The translations under genes and the position numbers were made by a program. Of a stretch of DNA of 64,000 nt, positions 46,045-54,514 are shown in pieces. The notes under the pieces are model-generated. The model worked only from the letters and a program-made list of their open reading frames with translations, was not told the DNA's origin and did no database searches. Every line of letters begins with the position of its first letter. Positions within the stretch are counted from its first letter, which is position 1. The DNA is from Brevibacillus formosus (GTDB lineage: Bacteria > Bacillota > Bacilli > Brevibacillales > Brevibacillaceae): NCBI RefSeq assembly GCF_003013405.1, contig NZ_PXZL01000027.1:1-64000 (forward strand), read 5' to 3'.

Positions 46045-46880
46045 CTTCTATTTCGTTTTCAATAGTTGCTGCCGCTAGCATCAATATTGCCGCCATACGC
46101 GTTAACTCTCGCTTACGTAATCATAATTTTCTTGCTGCAGCCAGCTATCATGCAACCATTTCTCAGTAACTCAAACTTCGCAGCTTTAAATAGGCAGATA
46201 AGCCTTGAGATAACTTGGCAAACCGGCAATCCATTGTTGAAGTTGACTTTGGATCAGTTTTGTAAGCTTCTTGTTAGCCTTTGTGGTTACTTCATTGATC
46301 AATTCAGAAGTTATTGCAAGGCTACCACCCAATATAAGGCGCTAACTTCATCGCAAAGCAAATAAAACAAACCTCCGAGTGTACGGTGGTAGATACTTTG
46401 TCGATGAAGCTATGCAAGCAGAATGTATCTGGAAAATACGATTGTCGTATGACTGACGAGCAGATTGTATGAAAGTCTTTGAAACTCCTTTTGCAAGCTT
46501 AACAAGGATTTAGCGCACTTAAAGAAGACTCCAGAATCGATGATCACACCAGCATTTCTTCCATCCCAAGACCCTCCCGGATTTGATCGGAAACAGTTTC
46601 ATGAGGTGGCTCAATGCAGAAGCATTATATTTATATTGCAGTCATCAAACATCTATCTGGTCTTACTGTTACATGCTATGCGGTGAGCCGTATCATAAGT
46701 AACGGCAAGTATTTACAAGCATTAACAAAGTAGTTGCCTTGAACTAAAGTTCGTAATGATTAGATTTATATATTTAACTGGGTGGGTATGTTTAAAGGTA
46801 TTAACTTTGTTTAATAATATTGGCGGTGTCAGTAATCGCGGCTGGGCACGGCATCTCGTCCAAGCACTTATATAAATTAA
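46045..46880. other. Gap with gene remnants
   Basis: No intact gene. On the minus strand at about 46185-46365 a coherent stretch reads GGSLAITSELINEVTTKANK and later QQWIAGLPSYLKAYLPI before TAA; its likely beginning MKLAPYIG is one frame away, so a frameshifted remnant is probable. Attachment-like site 3 is at 46682-46702. A plus-strand frame at 46066 has no ribosome binding site. Confidence 0.35.
46682..46702 (+). repeat. rlmH-end attachment-like site 3
   Basis: GGTGAGCCGTATCATAAGTAA, again GEPYHK-stop. 17 of 19 bases match the native rlmH end over their shared span. Same orientation as sites 1 and 2. Confidence 0.62.
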
Positions 46881-46910
46881 AAGTGAATACTGATTGATGG
46901 AGGAATCGAT

Positions 46911-47429
46911 ATGACGCCCAACTCGGAAAGCAAAGAGTTAGTAATAACGCGTGAGATTCATGCGCCACGCGAACTTGTATTCCAAGTATGGACTGAAGCA
47001 GAGCACCTGAAGCACTGGTGGGGGCCGAAAGGGTTTGAAATAAGTGTAAAGCATCTCGATTTTCGTGAGGGCGGATTTTTCCACTACAGTATGCAAGCTC
47101 CTGGTGGCAGTCAAATGTGGGGTAAATTTGTGTACCAGGAGATCAAGGCTCCCGAGAAGATTGTCTGGATCAACTGCTTTTCGGATGAGGCAGGAAACAT
47201 TGTCAGGTCTCCATTCAGTGACTTGATCCCGCTCGAAATCCGAAATAAGGTAACGATGATCGATAATAATGGTACAACCCAAATAACCCTTTGCAGCCGA
47301 CCGATCAATGCTACTGAAGAAGAGCGCAACTTCTTTGAGGGGATGTTCGATTCCATGAAGCAGGGCTTCGGGGGGACCTTTGATCAGCTTGAACAATATT
47401 TGTCGGAGGGGAGAAATAAAACTAGCTAA
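46911..47429 (+). CDS. SRPBCC/AHSA1-domain protein
   Basis: A 172-residue START-like (Bet v1 fold) protein of the AHSA1/YndB group. ITREIHAPRELVFQVWTEAEHLKHWWGP is the hallmark start (seen in parts: REIHAPRELVFQVWT and HLKHWWGPKGF), and FEGMFDSMKQGFGGTFDQLEQYL its C-terminal helix. These proteins bind small hydrophobic ligands or interact with partners; nothing specific can be inferred. ATGGAGGAATCG precedes the ATG. Stands alone after attachment-like site 3. Confidence 0.9.
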   Translation: MTPNSESKELVITREIHAPRELVFQVWTEAEHLKHWWGPKGFEISVKHLDFREGGFFHYSMQAPGGSQMWGKFVYQEIKAPEKIVWINCFSDEAGNIVRSPFSDLIPLEIRNKVTMIDNNGTTQITLCSRPINATEEERNFFEGMFDSMKQGFGGTFDQLEQYLSEGRNKTS

Positions 47430-47455
47430 AGCGTCCAATCGGACGTCTTTTTTTT
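47428..47455 (+). terminator. Terminator after the SRPBCC gene
   Basis: GCGTCC/GGACGT stem, AATC loop, eight T; overlaps the stop codon region. Confidence 0.75.
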
Positions 47456-47581
47456 GTCCAAAGTTTAAGACTCAATGAGACTATTGCCCCTCTATTTTTG
47501 AGAATATCCTGATCTGATGCCGTTACCCGCTGTTTGAATATTAGCGGGTGCGGCATTTCTATTGTCCTAATATACCGAGAG

Positions 47582-47596
47582 TGATAATCGTTATCA
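47582..47596. promoter_or_regulatory. Fur box before the AraC gene
   Basis: TGATAATCGTTATCA matches the 7-1-7 Fur consensus TGATAATNATTATCA at 14 of 15 positions. It lies 116 bases before the AraC-type gene and overlaps promoter-like A/T DNA, so iron should repress this group. Confidence 0.75.
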
Positions 47597-47712
47597 ATAA
47601 TGGTAAAATAAACGAGAGCCCTCATCTGCTTCTGATCAAGAAGCTGCACAGGATGTACAACGATCGATCTTACGTATTACTGGCAAACGACTATTGAAAT
47701 GAGGTATGCAAC

Positions 47713-48540
47713 GTGAAAATCGATGTTAATCAGTTAGCGGAGCATTTGGCACACATTCCTTTTCAAGTAGAAGGAGTATATCGATATGCGAAAAATCCAG
47801 GTGTACCTTACGCTGAATATACAGATTCTTTTCCGGGGTTTGTGTTTCCACTTAAAGGGAAGGTACAATTTCAATTTAATGGAACGCCTTATATCTTTTC
47901 GCCAGGAAAAGTTGTGCATGGCGGTGCAAGAATGAAACTAGCTCAAAAAATGTTCGGTAACACAAACTGGGAATATATCCTTGTTTTATACCGGATATAT
48001 AACTCAGAACTAGAAGAGACAAGCTTTTCCCATCAGCATTTTGAATTATCAACGGGTCAATCTCCTCGTCTGATTGAATTAATTATGCGCCTTTGGCATG
48101 TGTATAATCAGCCTGGTGGCATTTCGATGTTTCAGACCGAAATGCTGTTTCGTGATGTACTGAATGAAACCTTATTATGTGTTGTGAATAGGCAGAATAG
48201 CTGTGAATCACAAACTTTGTTCGAACGGGTATCTCATTATATTCATGAATACTATGATCAAAGCCTTACAATAGCATCGCTTGCAGAACAATATAACGTG
48301 AATCGAAATCGACTGTCTTATGTATTTAGAAGACACGCAGGTATGGGACCAGCGGAATACATATTAAAACATCGTATAAACGTGGCGCAAGAGATGCTAT
48401 TTACAAGTGATGCGTCTGTACAACAAATTGCGCAAACGGTTGGAATTGCTGACCCGTTTTATTTTAGTAGAGTGTTCAAGAAACAACATGGTATCTCTCC
48501 TACTGAATATCGAGAGAAGTTCATCAATAATCCATGCTAA
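47713..48540 (+). CDS. AraC-family regulator (Btr-like)
   Basis: A 275-residue regulator: N-terminal cupin-like sensing region (about 1-150, with FVFPLKGKVQFQFNGTPYIF) and a C-terminal double HTH (about 180-272) with LAEQYNVNRNRLSYVFRRHAGMGPAEY and VGIADPFYFSRVFKKQHGISPTEYR (each in part). It resembles Btr of B. subtilis, which activates siderophore uptake on binding the ligand. GTG 47713 follows GAGGTATG. The neighbouring gene is a siderophore-binding lipoprotein, and a Fur box lies upstream, all consistent with iron uptake. Confidence 0.85.
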   Translation: MKIDVNQLAEHLAHIPFQVEGVYRYAKNPGVPYAEYTDSFPGFVFPLKGKVQFQFNGTPYIFSPGKVVHGGARMKLAQKMFGNTNWEYILVLYRIYNSELEETSFSHQHFELSTGQSPRLIELIMRLWHVYNQPGGISMFQTEMLFRDVLNETLLCVVNRQNSCESQTLFERVSHYIHEYYDQSLTIASLAEQYNVNRNRLSYVFRRHAGMGPAEYILKHRINVAQEMLFTSDASVQQIAQTVGIADPFYFSRVFKKQHGISPTEYREKFINNPC

Positions 48541-48627
48541 TTTCAACAGGCATCCATTCTCATCTGAAAATTCCTTTTCTATACTAATGGCAAACGAAAG
48601 ATAACATGATGTTGGAGGAATTTTCGT

Positions 48628-49611
48628 ATGCAAAAAATGAAAGGCCTGCTAATCTCCATCCTATTAGTAGCAGGCATACTGGCAGGTTGTAATGAAACAC
48701 CTGCTGAAAATAAAGGATCAACGACAGAAGGCGCATCTACAACAGCAGGTAAGGTAGATACAACTGAATGGCCAAGAACATTTAAGGATGCCTTAGGTAA
48801 AGAAATTGTTATTGAGAAAAAACCAGAGAATATTGCTTCATTATGGTATTTTTATCCTGAAATACTAGTTGCATTAGGTGAGTCGCCTGCTGCTTCTACT
48901 GAAAAAGAGTATCTATCTTCTTTAACCTATTTAAAAGGAAAGCTGGATTCTGCTGATGAATTAGGAGAAAAATTATCACCTAATATTGAAAAAATCCTAT
49001 CGATAGAGCCTGACATTATTTTAGCAACTGAGAATCATGAAAAAATGTATGATTCACTAGGAAAGATTGCGCCAGTCATTACGTTAAAATCCAAGGACAT
49101 CTATGACGATTGGCAATATGGACTCCGTACAGTAGCCGAGATTATTGGAAAAGAAGATGAAGCGGAAAAAGTCATTGAAAAAATGATGAAAGAAATTACA
49201 ACTGGGCGCGAAGCATTAAAGTCGATTGAAGGAGAGTCAGTAGCTCTTATATTGTCGTGGGATGGAAAAACGTTTAATGTCCTAGGTGAAGGAAATCCGG
49301 TCTATATACTTGCGTTTGATAAAGAGAAGGGACTGGGACTTACACCAGACCATATATTTAAAGGTACGACTAATAAATTTACTACGTTTGAAGGAATATC
49401 AACTGTTGAAGCAGACCATATTTTCCTTATCGGTGACATTACCAAAAAGGAAAAATTAATGAATGACTTAAAACAAAGCAATGTGTGGAATAATCTCAAT
49501 GCCGTTAAGAAAGGAAATGTTCATTTAATGGATACGTCCGCTATTACTGGTGGCCCATTAGCTATCGAATATGCTTTACAAAATATAACAAGTGCCTTGC
49601 GTAAGCTCTAA
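48628..49611 (+). CDS. Siderophore ABC transporter substrate-binding lipoprotein (FecB/FhuD type)
   Basis: A 327-residue exported lipoprotein. Signal with lipobox VAGILAGCNE (Cys about residue 21). The class III binding-protein fold shows KDALGKEIVIEKKPENIASL, LSPNIEKILSIEPDIILAT and VWNNLNAVKKGNVHLMD. No permease or ATPase gene follows, so it must share a transporter encoded elsewhere or be a stray cargo gene. GTTGGAGGAATT precedes ATG 48628. Probably activated by the upstream AraC-type protein under iron shortage. Confidence 0.9.
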   Translation: MQKMKGLLISILLVAGILAGCNETPAENKGSTTEGASTTAGKVDTTEWPRTFKDALGKEIVIEKKPENIASLWYFYPEILVALGESPAASTEKEYLSSLTYLKGKLDSADELGEKLSPNIEKILSIEPDIILATENHEKMYDSLGKIAPVITLKSKDIYDDWQYGLRTVAEIIGKEDEAEKVIEKMMKEITTGREALKSIEGESVALILSWDGKTFNVLGEGNPVYILAFDKEKGLGLTPDHIFKGTTNKFTTFEGISTVEADHIFLIGDITKKEKLMNDLKQSNVWNNLNAVKKGNVHLMDTSAITGGPLAIEYALQNITSALRKL

Positions 49612-49640
49612 AAAGTCGAGAAAAATGAGGAGGGATTCAC

Positions 49641-49979
49641 ATGCATTACCAAGCTATTAATCTTAATGAGAAGCTATCTACATTCAACGATCTCTGGTCT
49701 CCGAAAGTCGTTGCTGAAATAAATGACTATCAATTTAAGCTCATTAAGATTGCTGGGGATTTTATGTGGCACGGGCATCAAGGGACGGATAAGGTATTTA
49801 TTGTGCTCGAAGGTGAGATGTTCATTGCTTTTCGTGATGGCCAAGTGAAAATTTCCAAGGGTGAGATGTTTATTGTCCCGGGGGGAGCCGATCATAAGCC
49901 TTTCGCCGAAAAGGAATGCCATATCATGCTGGTGGAGCCTAGAGGCGTAATAAACACTGGCGGTACTGAGTCCGAATGA
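49641..49979 (+). CDS. Single-domain cupin protein
   Basis: A 112-residue cupin. The two metal-binding motifs are visible: FMWHGHQGTDKVFIVLEGEM (motif 1: G, HxH, E, G) and FIVPGGADHKPFA (motif 2: PxxxxH). This small group often appears as a stress or detoxification protein of unknown substrate. GAGGAGGGATTCAC precedes the ATG. It follows the binding-protein gene by 30 bases and may be co-transcribed. Confidence 0.87.
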   Translation: MHYQAINLNEKLSTFNDLWSPKVVAEINDYQFKLIKIAGDFMWHGHQGTDKVFIVLEGEMFIAFRDGQVKISKGEMFIVPGGADHKPFAEKECHIMLVEPRGVINTGGTESE

Positions 49980-50090
49980 ACAGCAGCCAATGCGAAAACT
50001 CTATTCATAGACACACAGCTAAAACTACTTTTGCTGGTATGAGATGTTCTGTGGCAGCTCCTTCTTACTTTTCGCCGATAGATCCGTTAA

Positions 50091-50106
50091 GGTGAGCCTT
50101 ATCATA
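50091..50106 (+). repeat. rlmH-end attachment-like site 4 (partial)
   Basis: GGTGAGCCTTATCATA (GEPYH), then TGTC instead of AGTAA. Sixteen matching bases; weaker than the other copies and possibly a scar. Confidence 0.4.
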
Positions 50107-50119
50107 TGTCAGATAAACT

Positions 50120-50153
50120 AAAGGGAGAACGGCCATATGGCGTTCTCCCTTTT
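50120..50153 (+). terminator. Terminator beside attachment-like site 4
   Basis: AGGGAGAACG/CGTTCTCCCT stem-loop with TTTT tail. Confidence 0.8.
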
Positions 50154-50266
50154 GCTATTAAGCTTTAGCCCACCTCAGCCAGAGGCATACAATTCCAACA
50201 AAGTTTCCCATTCTCATAGTATGATTATATTGAGCTAAGATCGAACACGCAAAAAGGCGGGAGACA

Positions 50267-51940
50267 ATGAACGAATTACAAAAAGAAGCGCTGGAAGAGA
50301 TGAAAACGGCGATTCATAAATGGTTTGACGAACAGGAAACTCGAAAGAACGCAGGAGAAGTGGTCTTACGCACCACGCTGCAAGTAGGCATCTTTAACTT
50401 TGTCCAGCTGGATTATCGACCGGGCAGGACTAGGGTTGAAACTTCGAAGTCTGCGGGGAGTGCCGCAGGCAAAAAGTCGATGAAAGCCTCACCCTTTACG
50501 CGGGAGCAGATATTGTATGAGGTTCAGCCCCTGCTGGTGGAAATCGTAAGGGAGAGGCTGGACAAGCTGGAAACGTCGCCGTTGATCAACTACCGTTTTA
50601 CCTTCCAAGGAACCTTCGCAACGGTGGACGGGCTGGTGGAATTAACGGTGCTGGAAACTGAATATGAAGAGAAAAAGCGGCAGCTTCTGGAGCGAATTCA
50701 GTCCTATATCGAGGAAAAGCTGGAGAAGGGCTCTAACCCGACAAACAGGCTGGAAACCTTCTTTTTGGCGCGTCATCTGCTGGATCCGCATTTGTTCCCC
50801 GAACCGGAAGCAGCAAAGACGATAGCTTTATTTGACCGGATTCAGGAGTTGAATAAAGGACAGGTTGAGGCTCTCGCGGAGCATCGAAGAGATATCATTT
50901 GGGCTTTGACCGACTGGGTCGAGAATGTATTTTTGCCGCGTTACTATGATGTCACCCGTTCCGAATACAGGAACAATGAGTATATGATCAAGCCGGATGC
51001 TGTTCTCGAGAATAAGGATGAGCCGAATCAGCCTATCGACCTTCTGTTGTACGGAGCGGTAATGATTATTCGTTACGGGCCGGACTTCAACAAAAATATG
51101 GGCCAGACTTTTCTGGAGCTGGCGAAGCAGCTTGGCAGCGGTAAAGCCGCGCGTATGCTGAAGGAGGGCAGTGACAGCTTCTCGCAAGAAGACGTCCATT
51201 TGCGCCATGAATTGGTCGAATGCAAAGCTAACGATGTTTTTTCCCTTTTCACAATCGTTATTCGCAAGGAAGAAGCCGGGGCGTATGAACGGGCGATTTC
51301 GTTTATTCTCTCCCTGCTCCGAAAGGACTTCCCGAAAAGCTACAAAATCAAGTTAAAATCCAGCGTGAAGGAGTATTTGCCCATCAAGGGGCTAGCCAAA
51401 TCGGACACGCACCGTTTTTTTGCGAATGCTCTGGCTTATTCCGAGCTGCATCCTTTATTGGAGGAATACGCTCGTGAGGCGATGGAAGAGTATGAATGGT
51501 ACGAGGATACAGATAGCGAAAGAAGCGTAATGCCGGGCAGTTATGCTGTGTTCGGGCTGGGGCTTTCGGCTGAGCGGTATTTTCCGCTTGTTGAAGCTTA
51601 CATGGACCTTGTAGATGATGAGCATCAGCTGGTGCATGACAAGTTTACAGCCGTTTTTGCCGAAACCTATGGCATAACGGAACGCTCGACTCCCACCTTG
51701 ATCGCCTGCCTGCTGCGCTCCCACGACTCGCTAAAGCTGAAGATTCAGCCGGAGCTGGAAAGCGATGACAAGCTGTCGCTATTCGTACAGCAAATAGAGA
51801 CGCTGTCGGATGACGAGGTCGAGCGGGTACTGTACCCGATCTGGGGCAAGGTTGAGAAGCTGGCTGCATTGGCTCGCAAGGCGCAGGGGCCGCGCAAGGA
51901 GCTGATAATTCGTCTGCAAAAGGCGGCAGGTATAGCCTGA
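50267..51940 (+). CDS. Large uncharacterised protein (possibly DUF6138)
   Basis: A 557-residue soluble protein, mostly helical by composition, with no signal peptide or membrane segment. I do not recognise a catalytic motif. It may belong to DUF6138, a poorly known Bacillales family; this is from memory and weak. Charged N-terminus (EALEEMKTAIHKWFDEQETR) and a late segment YEWYEDTDSERSVMPGSYA are notable. GC content is higher than in the ABC-3C block, so its source may differ. AAAGGCGGGAGA precedes ATG 50267. Confidence 0.6.
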   Translation: MNELQKEALEEMKTAIHKWFDEQETRKNAGEVVLRTTLQVGIFNFVQLDYRPGRTRVETSKSAGSAAGKKSMKASPFTREQILYEVQPLLVEIVRERLDKLETSPLINYRFTFQGTFATVDGLVELTVLETEYEEKKRQLLERIQSYIEEKLEKGSNPTNRLETFFLARHLLDPHLFPEPEAAKTIALFDRIQELNKGQVEALAEHRRDIIWALTDWVENVFLPRYYDVTRSEYRNNEYMIKPDAVLENKDEPNQPIDLLLYGAVMIIRYGPDFNKNMGQTFLELAKQLGSGKAARMLKEGSDSFSQEDVHLRHELVECKANDVFSLFTIVIRKEEAGAYERAISFILSLLRKDFPKSYKIKLKSSVKEYLPIKGLAKSDTHRFFANALAYSELHPLLEEYAREAMEEYEWYEDTDSERSVMPGSYAVFGLGLSAERYFPLVEAYMDLVDDEHQLVHDKFTAVFAETYGITERSTPTLIACLLRSHDSLKLKIQPELESDDKLSLFVQQIETLSDDEVERVLYPIWGKVEKLAALARKAQGPRKELIIRLQKAAGIA

Positions 51941-52033
51941 TGGTGGCTCGGTGAAAGCGGCATTGATAAGTATGCTTTTGAGTGAAACGATCTTATTTTC
52001 ATAATTACGCTTATAAGAAAGTGGGAGAAGAAC

Positions 52034-52531
52034 ATGTACATAAGCAAATGGTGGGGAGATTTAATTGGCGGTTCTGATGATTCGCTGGCATTAGTAGACT
52101 ATTTGGAACAATTGGACTCAACGAATGTGACGCTCAATCAGATTTTAAAGGACTTGGGTCTGGATGTTCTGCTTTCCGAGGGAGACTTGAAAAGCGGCGG
52201 AAGTATTGGATTTGATATAAAAAATGCGAACGGCACGTTTCGAGCAGAACTTGATATTGCCTGCTCAGCTCTAATCGATCTTTCAGCCATTGTGTTGGAG
52301 TCTCAAAAATCAGGTTATGTCGATTTGCATGATTTGGATGAGGATAGGCAGCCGCGCAAACTTTATATAGATGCCTCCGAAGAAAAAAGGAACCTGCTTC
52401 GGGATGAATTGTACAAGTTTTCCCGTGATCCGCTGGCTTACGAATTAGCCGAGCTTGTTCCGGCCGATGATATGAGAGAGCTTGCGGAAAAGGCAAAAAT
52501 GATCGCAGATGAGCTGGCACCGTTAAGCTGA
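52034..52531 (+). CDS. Hypothetical acidic protein in the DUF6138-like group
   Basis: A 165-residue acidic protein beginning MYISKWWGDLIGGSDDSL. The pattern of a small acidic protein directly downstream of a large uncharacterised one could point to an immunity or partner protein, but no motif supports this. GTGGGAGAAG precedes ATG 52034; a 93-base gap separates it from the large gene. Confidence 0.55.
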   Translation: MYISKWWGDLIGGSDDSLALVDYLEQLDSTNVTLNQILKDLGLDVLLSEGDLKSGGSIGFDIKNANGTFRAELDIACSALIDLSAIVLESQKSGYVDLHDLDEDRQPRKLYIDASEEKRNLLRDELYKFSRDPLAYELAELVPADDMRELAEKAKMIADELAPLS

Positions 52532-52614
52532 GCCTTAAATAAGGGCAAGTTTTTGTTTTGGGTGGGCATAATAGATTCATTGTCTGTGAAAGGAAGGAGC
52601 TGCACGACAGGAAA

Positions 52615-53202
52615 ATGGATCATCCCTATGTAATCTTACCTGAAGAACTAGCTCCCAATGGTATAGAGCATTGTGAAATTTGCGAACTATCCAAGCAGCG
52701 GAATCGTGTCATCTGGGGTGAAGGAAATCCGAAGGCTCCACTTATGATGGTTCTGGATAATCCCGGAGCCCGGGAGGATCGGGAAGGAAATTCGTTTCTA
52801 TGCGGTACCCGAGAAACACTCCAATTCGGCATGAGAGAGGCGGGGATAGATGTAAACGATGTTTATGTCACCTATTTGCTAAAATGCCGACCGATGCGTG
52901 CCTACAATAAACCCGAGGCTAGAGCGGCGTGTCTCCCTCATCTACAGCTGCAGCTCTTTCAGAAGCAGCCGCTTGTATTATTTGGATTTGGTAATGTCGT
53001 AGCGGAAGCAATATTCACAGAAAAGGAGAGCATCAGTGTCAAGGAATTACGAGGCAGCTGGTATGAGTTTCAGGGTACACCCGTCAGCTTCACCTATCAT
53101 CCGCTTGCAGTAAGAAGACGACCTAATCTACTTAGGTTCTTCGTAGAAGATTTGAAAGCTTTGAAGGAGAAGTGGAAGGAGATTCAACACGGCAGGATAT
53201 AG
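52615..53202 (+). CDS. Uracil-DNA glycosylase family protein (4Fe-4S, family 4/5-like)
   Basis: A 195-residue UDG-fold protein. CEIC (about residues 20-23), KC (about 90) and AC (about 104) could ligate a 4Fe-4S cluster as in family 4 enzymes. Motif A is unusual, VLDNPGAREDREG in place of GEAPGxxED, and the C-terminal motif reads TYHPLAVRRRP in place of HPSxxLR. So substrate range or activity may differ. I chose ATG 52615; the longer frame begins at 52558. Ends just before attachment-like site 5. Confidence 0.75.
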   Translation: MDHPYVILPEELAPNGIEHCEICELSKQRNRVIWGEGNPKAPLMMVLDNPGAREDREGNSFLCGTRETLQFGMREAGIDVNDVYVTYLLKCRPMRAYNKPEARAACLPHLQLQLFQKQPLVLFGFGNVVAEAIFTEKESISVKELRGSWYEFQGTPVSFTYHPLAVRRRPNLLRFFVEDLKALKEKWKEIQHGRI

Positions 53203-53213
53203 ATTGACGAATT

Positions 53214-53229
53214 GCCGTATCACAAGTAA
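53214..53229 (+). repeat. attR: rlmH-end attachment-like site 5
   Basis: GCCGTATCACAAGTAA (PYHK-stop), differing from site 3 by one base over this span. It marks the last copy in the window. Confidence 0.55.
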
Positions 53230-53249
53230 AGGAAGGTTTTTACCGTTGT

Positions 53250-53283
53250 ATTCAAAAAGGCCCCATAGTAGCAAGGGGCCTTA
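53250..53283 (-). terminator. Terminator for the alcohol dehydrogenase gene
   Basis: AAGGCCCC/GGGGCCTT stem; on the minus strand it is followed by TTTTT, fitting the gene that ends at 53345. Confidence 0.75.
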
Positions 53284-53344
53284 GCGTTGTTTATTCACAT
53301 TACTGCTTTTTGGAACCAAACGTGCCTACTTCGTCTTCGTCGTA

Positions 53345-54388
53345 TCAGAAGTTCTCTAAAACAATTTTTCCAATGGTCCGTCCAGATTCCAACTTCTCAT
53401 GCGCGAAACGTAGGTTTGCTGCATTGATAGGCTCCAGTCGTTCGGTCAGCGTAGTCTTAATTTTTCCATCATCGATTAAGTCGGCCAGCTCATTCAACAA
53501 TTCATGTTGTTTGATCATGTCATTGGTTTGAAGCAAGGACCGTGTAAACATGAACTCCCATACAAACGTTACACTTTTAGAAAACAGCAAGTCCATTTTC
53601 AAGCTCCCTGCCCAGGTAGCCTTATTTGCAGGAACGATAGCGCAAATTTTACCTTGGGGGACAATGACTTCCGCCATATTTTCAAGATGTTGAACAGTAT
53701 CATTCAAGCAAAGGATATAATCTACGGTGTCAATACCAACTTCCTTGAGTTGAGGGAGAAAAGGGTTGTTGTGGTTTATGATAAAATCCGCACCGAGACC
53801 TCTAGCCCATTGAATTGATTCTGGACGTGAAGCAGTACCGATGACGGTCAAACCTGCTAATTTTGCAAGTTGAATAGCAATCGATCCTACTCCTCCAGCT
53901 GCACCGATAATCAGTATGGTTTTGTTTTTACCTGAATTTACGTTAATTCCTAAACGATCAAAAAGGCCCTCCCATGCAGTTATCGAGGTTAGCGGTAAAG
54001 CGGCAGCGGCAGCGAAATCCAAACTTCTCGGCATATTTCCCACAATTCGTTCATCAACCAAGTGAAATTCACTGTTACTGCCTGGTCGAGACACACTGCC
54101 TGCATAATAGACCTTGTCCCCGGGTTTAAATATTTGGCAGTCAGGGCCGACTTGTTCTACGATTCCAGCGGTATCCCAACCAAGAATTTTCGGTGAATCG
54201 GCTTCGTAGTTATGACTTTCGCGGACGCCTACGTCTGCAGGGTTGACGGAGATTGCTTTTACACGTACAAGCAAATCGCGGCCTGTAGGTTCCGGTTTAT
54301 CCAAGTGCAGATCAACAAGGCTTTCCGGATTGGATATAGGGAGGTACTGGTAAGCACCGACAGCTTTCATCTTTTGGTGAGTATTCAT
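53345..54388 (-). CDS. Zinc-type alcohol dehydrogenase-like quinone oxidoreductase
   Basis: A 347-residue medium-chain dehydrogenase. GroES-like N-terminal domain (VKAISVNPADVGVRE, PKILGWDTAGIVEQVG) and Rossmann fold with IIGAAGGVGSIAIQLAKLAG (about 150-169). Catalytic zinc ligands are absent, as in the TIGR02817 (adh_fam_1) quinone-oxidoreductase subgroup. ATG 54388 follows AAAGGATG on the minus strand. It is divergent from an HxlR regulator, a common pairing in which quinones or aldehydes induce the reductase. Confidence 0.88.
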   Translation of the reverse strand: MNTHQKMKAVGAYQYLPISNPESLVDLHLDKPEPTGRDLLVRVKAISVNPADVGVRESHNYEADSPKILGWDTAGIVEQVGPDCQIFKPGDKVYYAGSVSRPGSNSEFHLVDERIVGNMPRSLDFAAAAALPLTSITAWEGLFDRLGINVNSGKNKTILIIGAAGGVGSIAIQLAKLAGLTVIGTASRPESIQWARGLGADFIINHNNPFLPQLKEVGIDTVDYILCLNDTVQHLENMAEVIVPQGKICAIVPANKATWAGSLKMDLLFSKSVTFVWEFMFTRSLLQTNDMIKQHELLNELADLIDDGKIKTTLTERLEPINAANLRFAHEKLESGRTIGKIVLENF

Positions 54389-54447
54389 GTGTATTCATCC
54401 TTTCTCAATAGGAAATGTTGTACAGTTGCATTGTAAATCGATTCAAT

Positions 54448-54458
54448 TACTTTAAGTA
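54448..54458. promoter_or_regulatory. Candidate HxlR operator
   Basis: TACTTTAAGTA is a near-palindrome of the kind bound by HxlR/YodB proteins, between the divergent genes. A candidate -10 TATAGT for the regulator gene lies at 54478-54483. Confidence 0.4.
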
Positions 54459-54514
54459 AGTACGCATATTTTTATGGTATAGTATTAAAAATCAAACCAT
54501 TGGGGGATAAGCTG

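Larger units (their letters stand above)
36711..53229. mobile_element. Mosaic of SCC-like cassettes at the 3' end of rlmH
   Basis: The DNA between the rlmH end and 53229 is divided by direct copies of the rlmH terminal sequence into four blocks: 36.73-44.36, 44.38-46.68, 46.70-50.09 and 50.11-53.21 kb. Block one is clearly AT-richer than the flanking core genes. Contents are accessory: conflict systems, regulators with targets, iron uptake, unknown proteins. Staphylococcal SCC elements use this same site. No large serine recombinase (Ccr) is present in the window, so mobilisation, if any, would need one elsewhere, or it has been lost. Confidence 0.5.

Noticed and set aside
46066..46365. Plus-strand frame of 99 codons
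   Set aside because: No ribosome binding site, no family signature; a coherent remnant is seen on the other strand instead.
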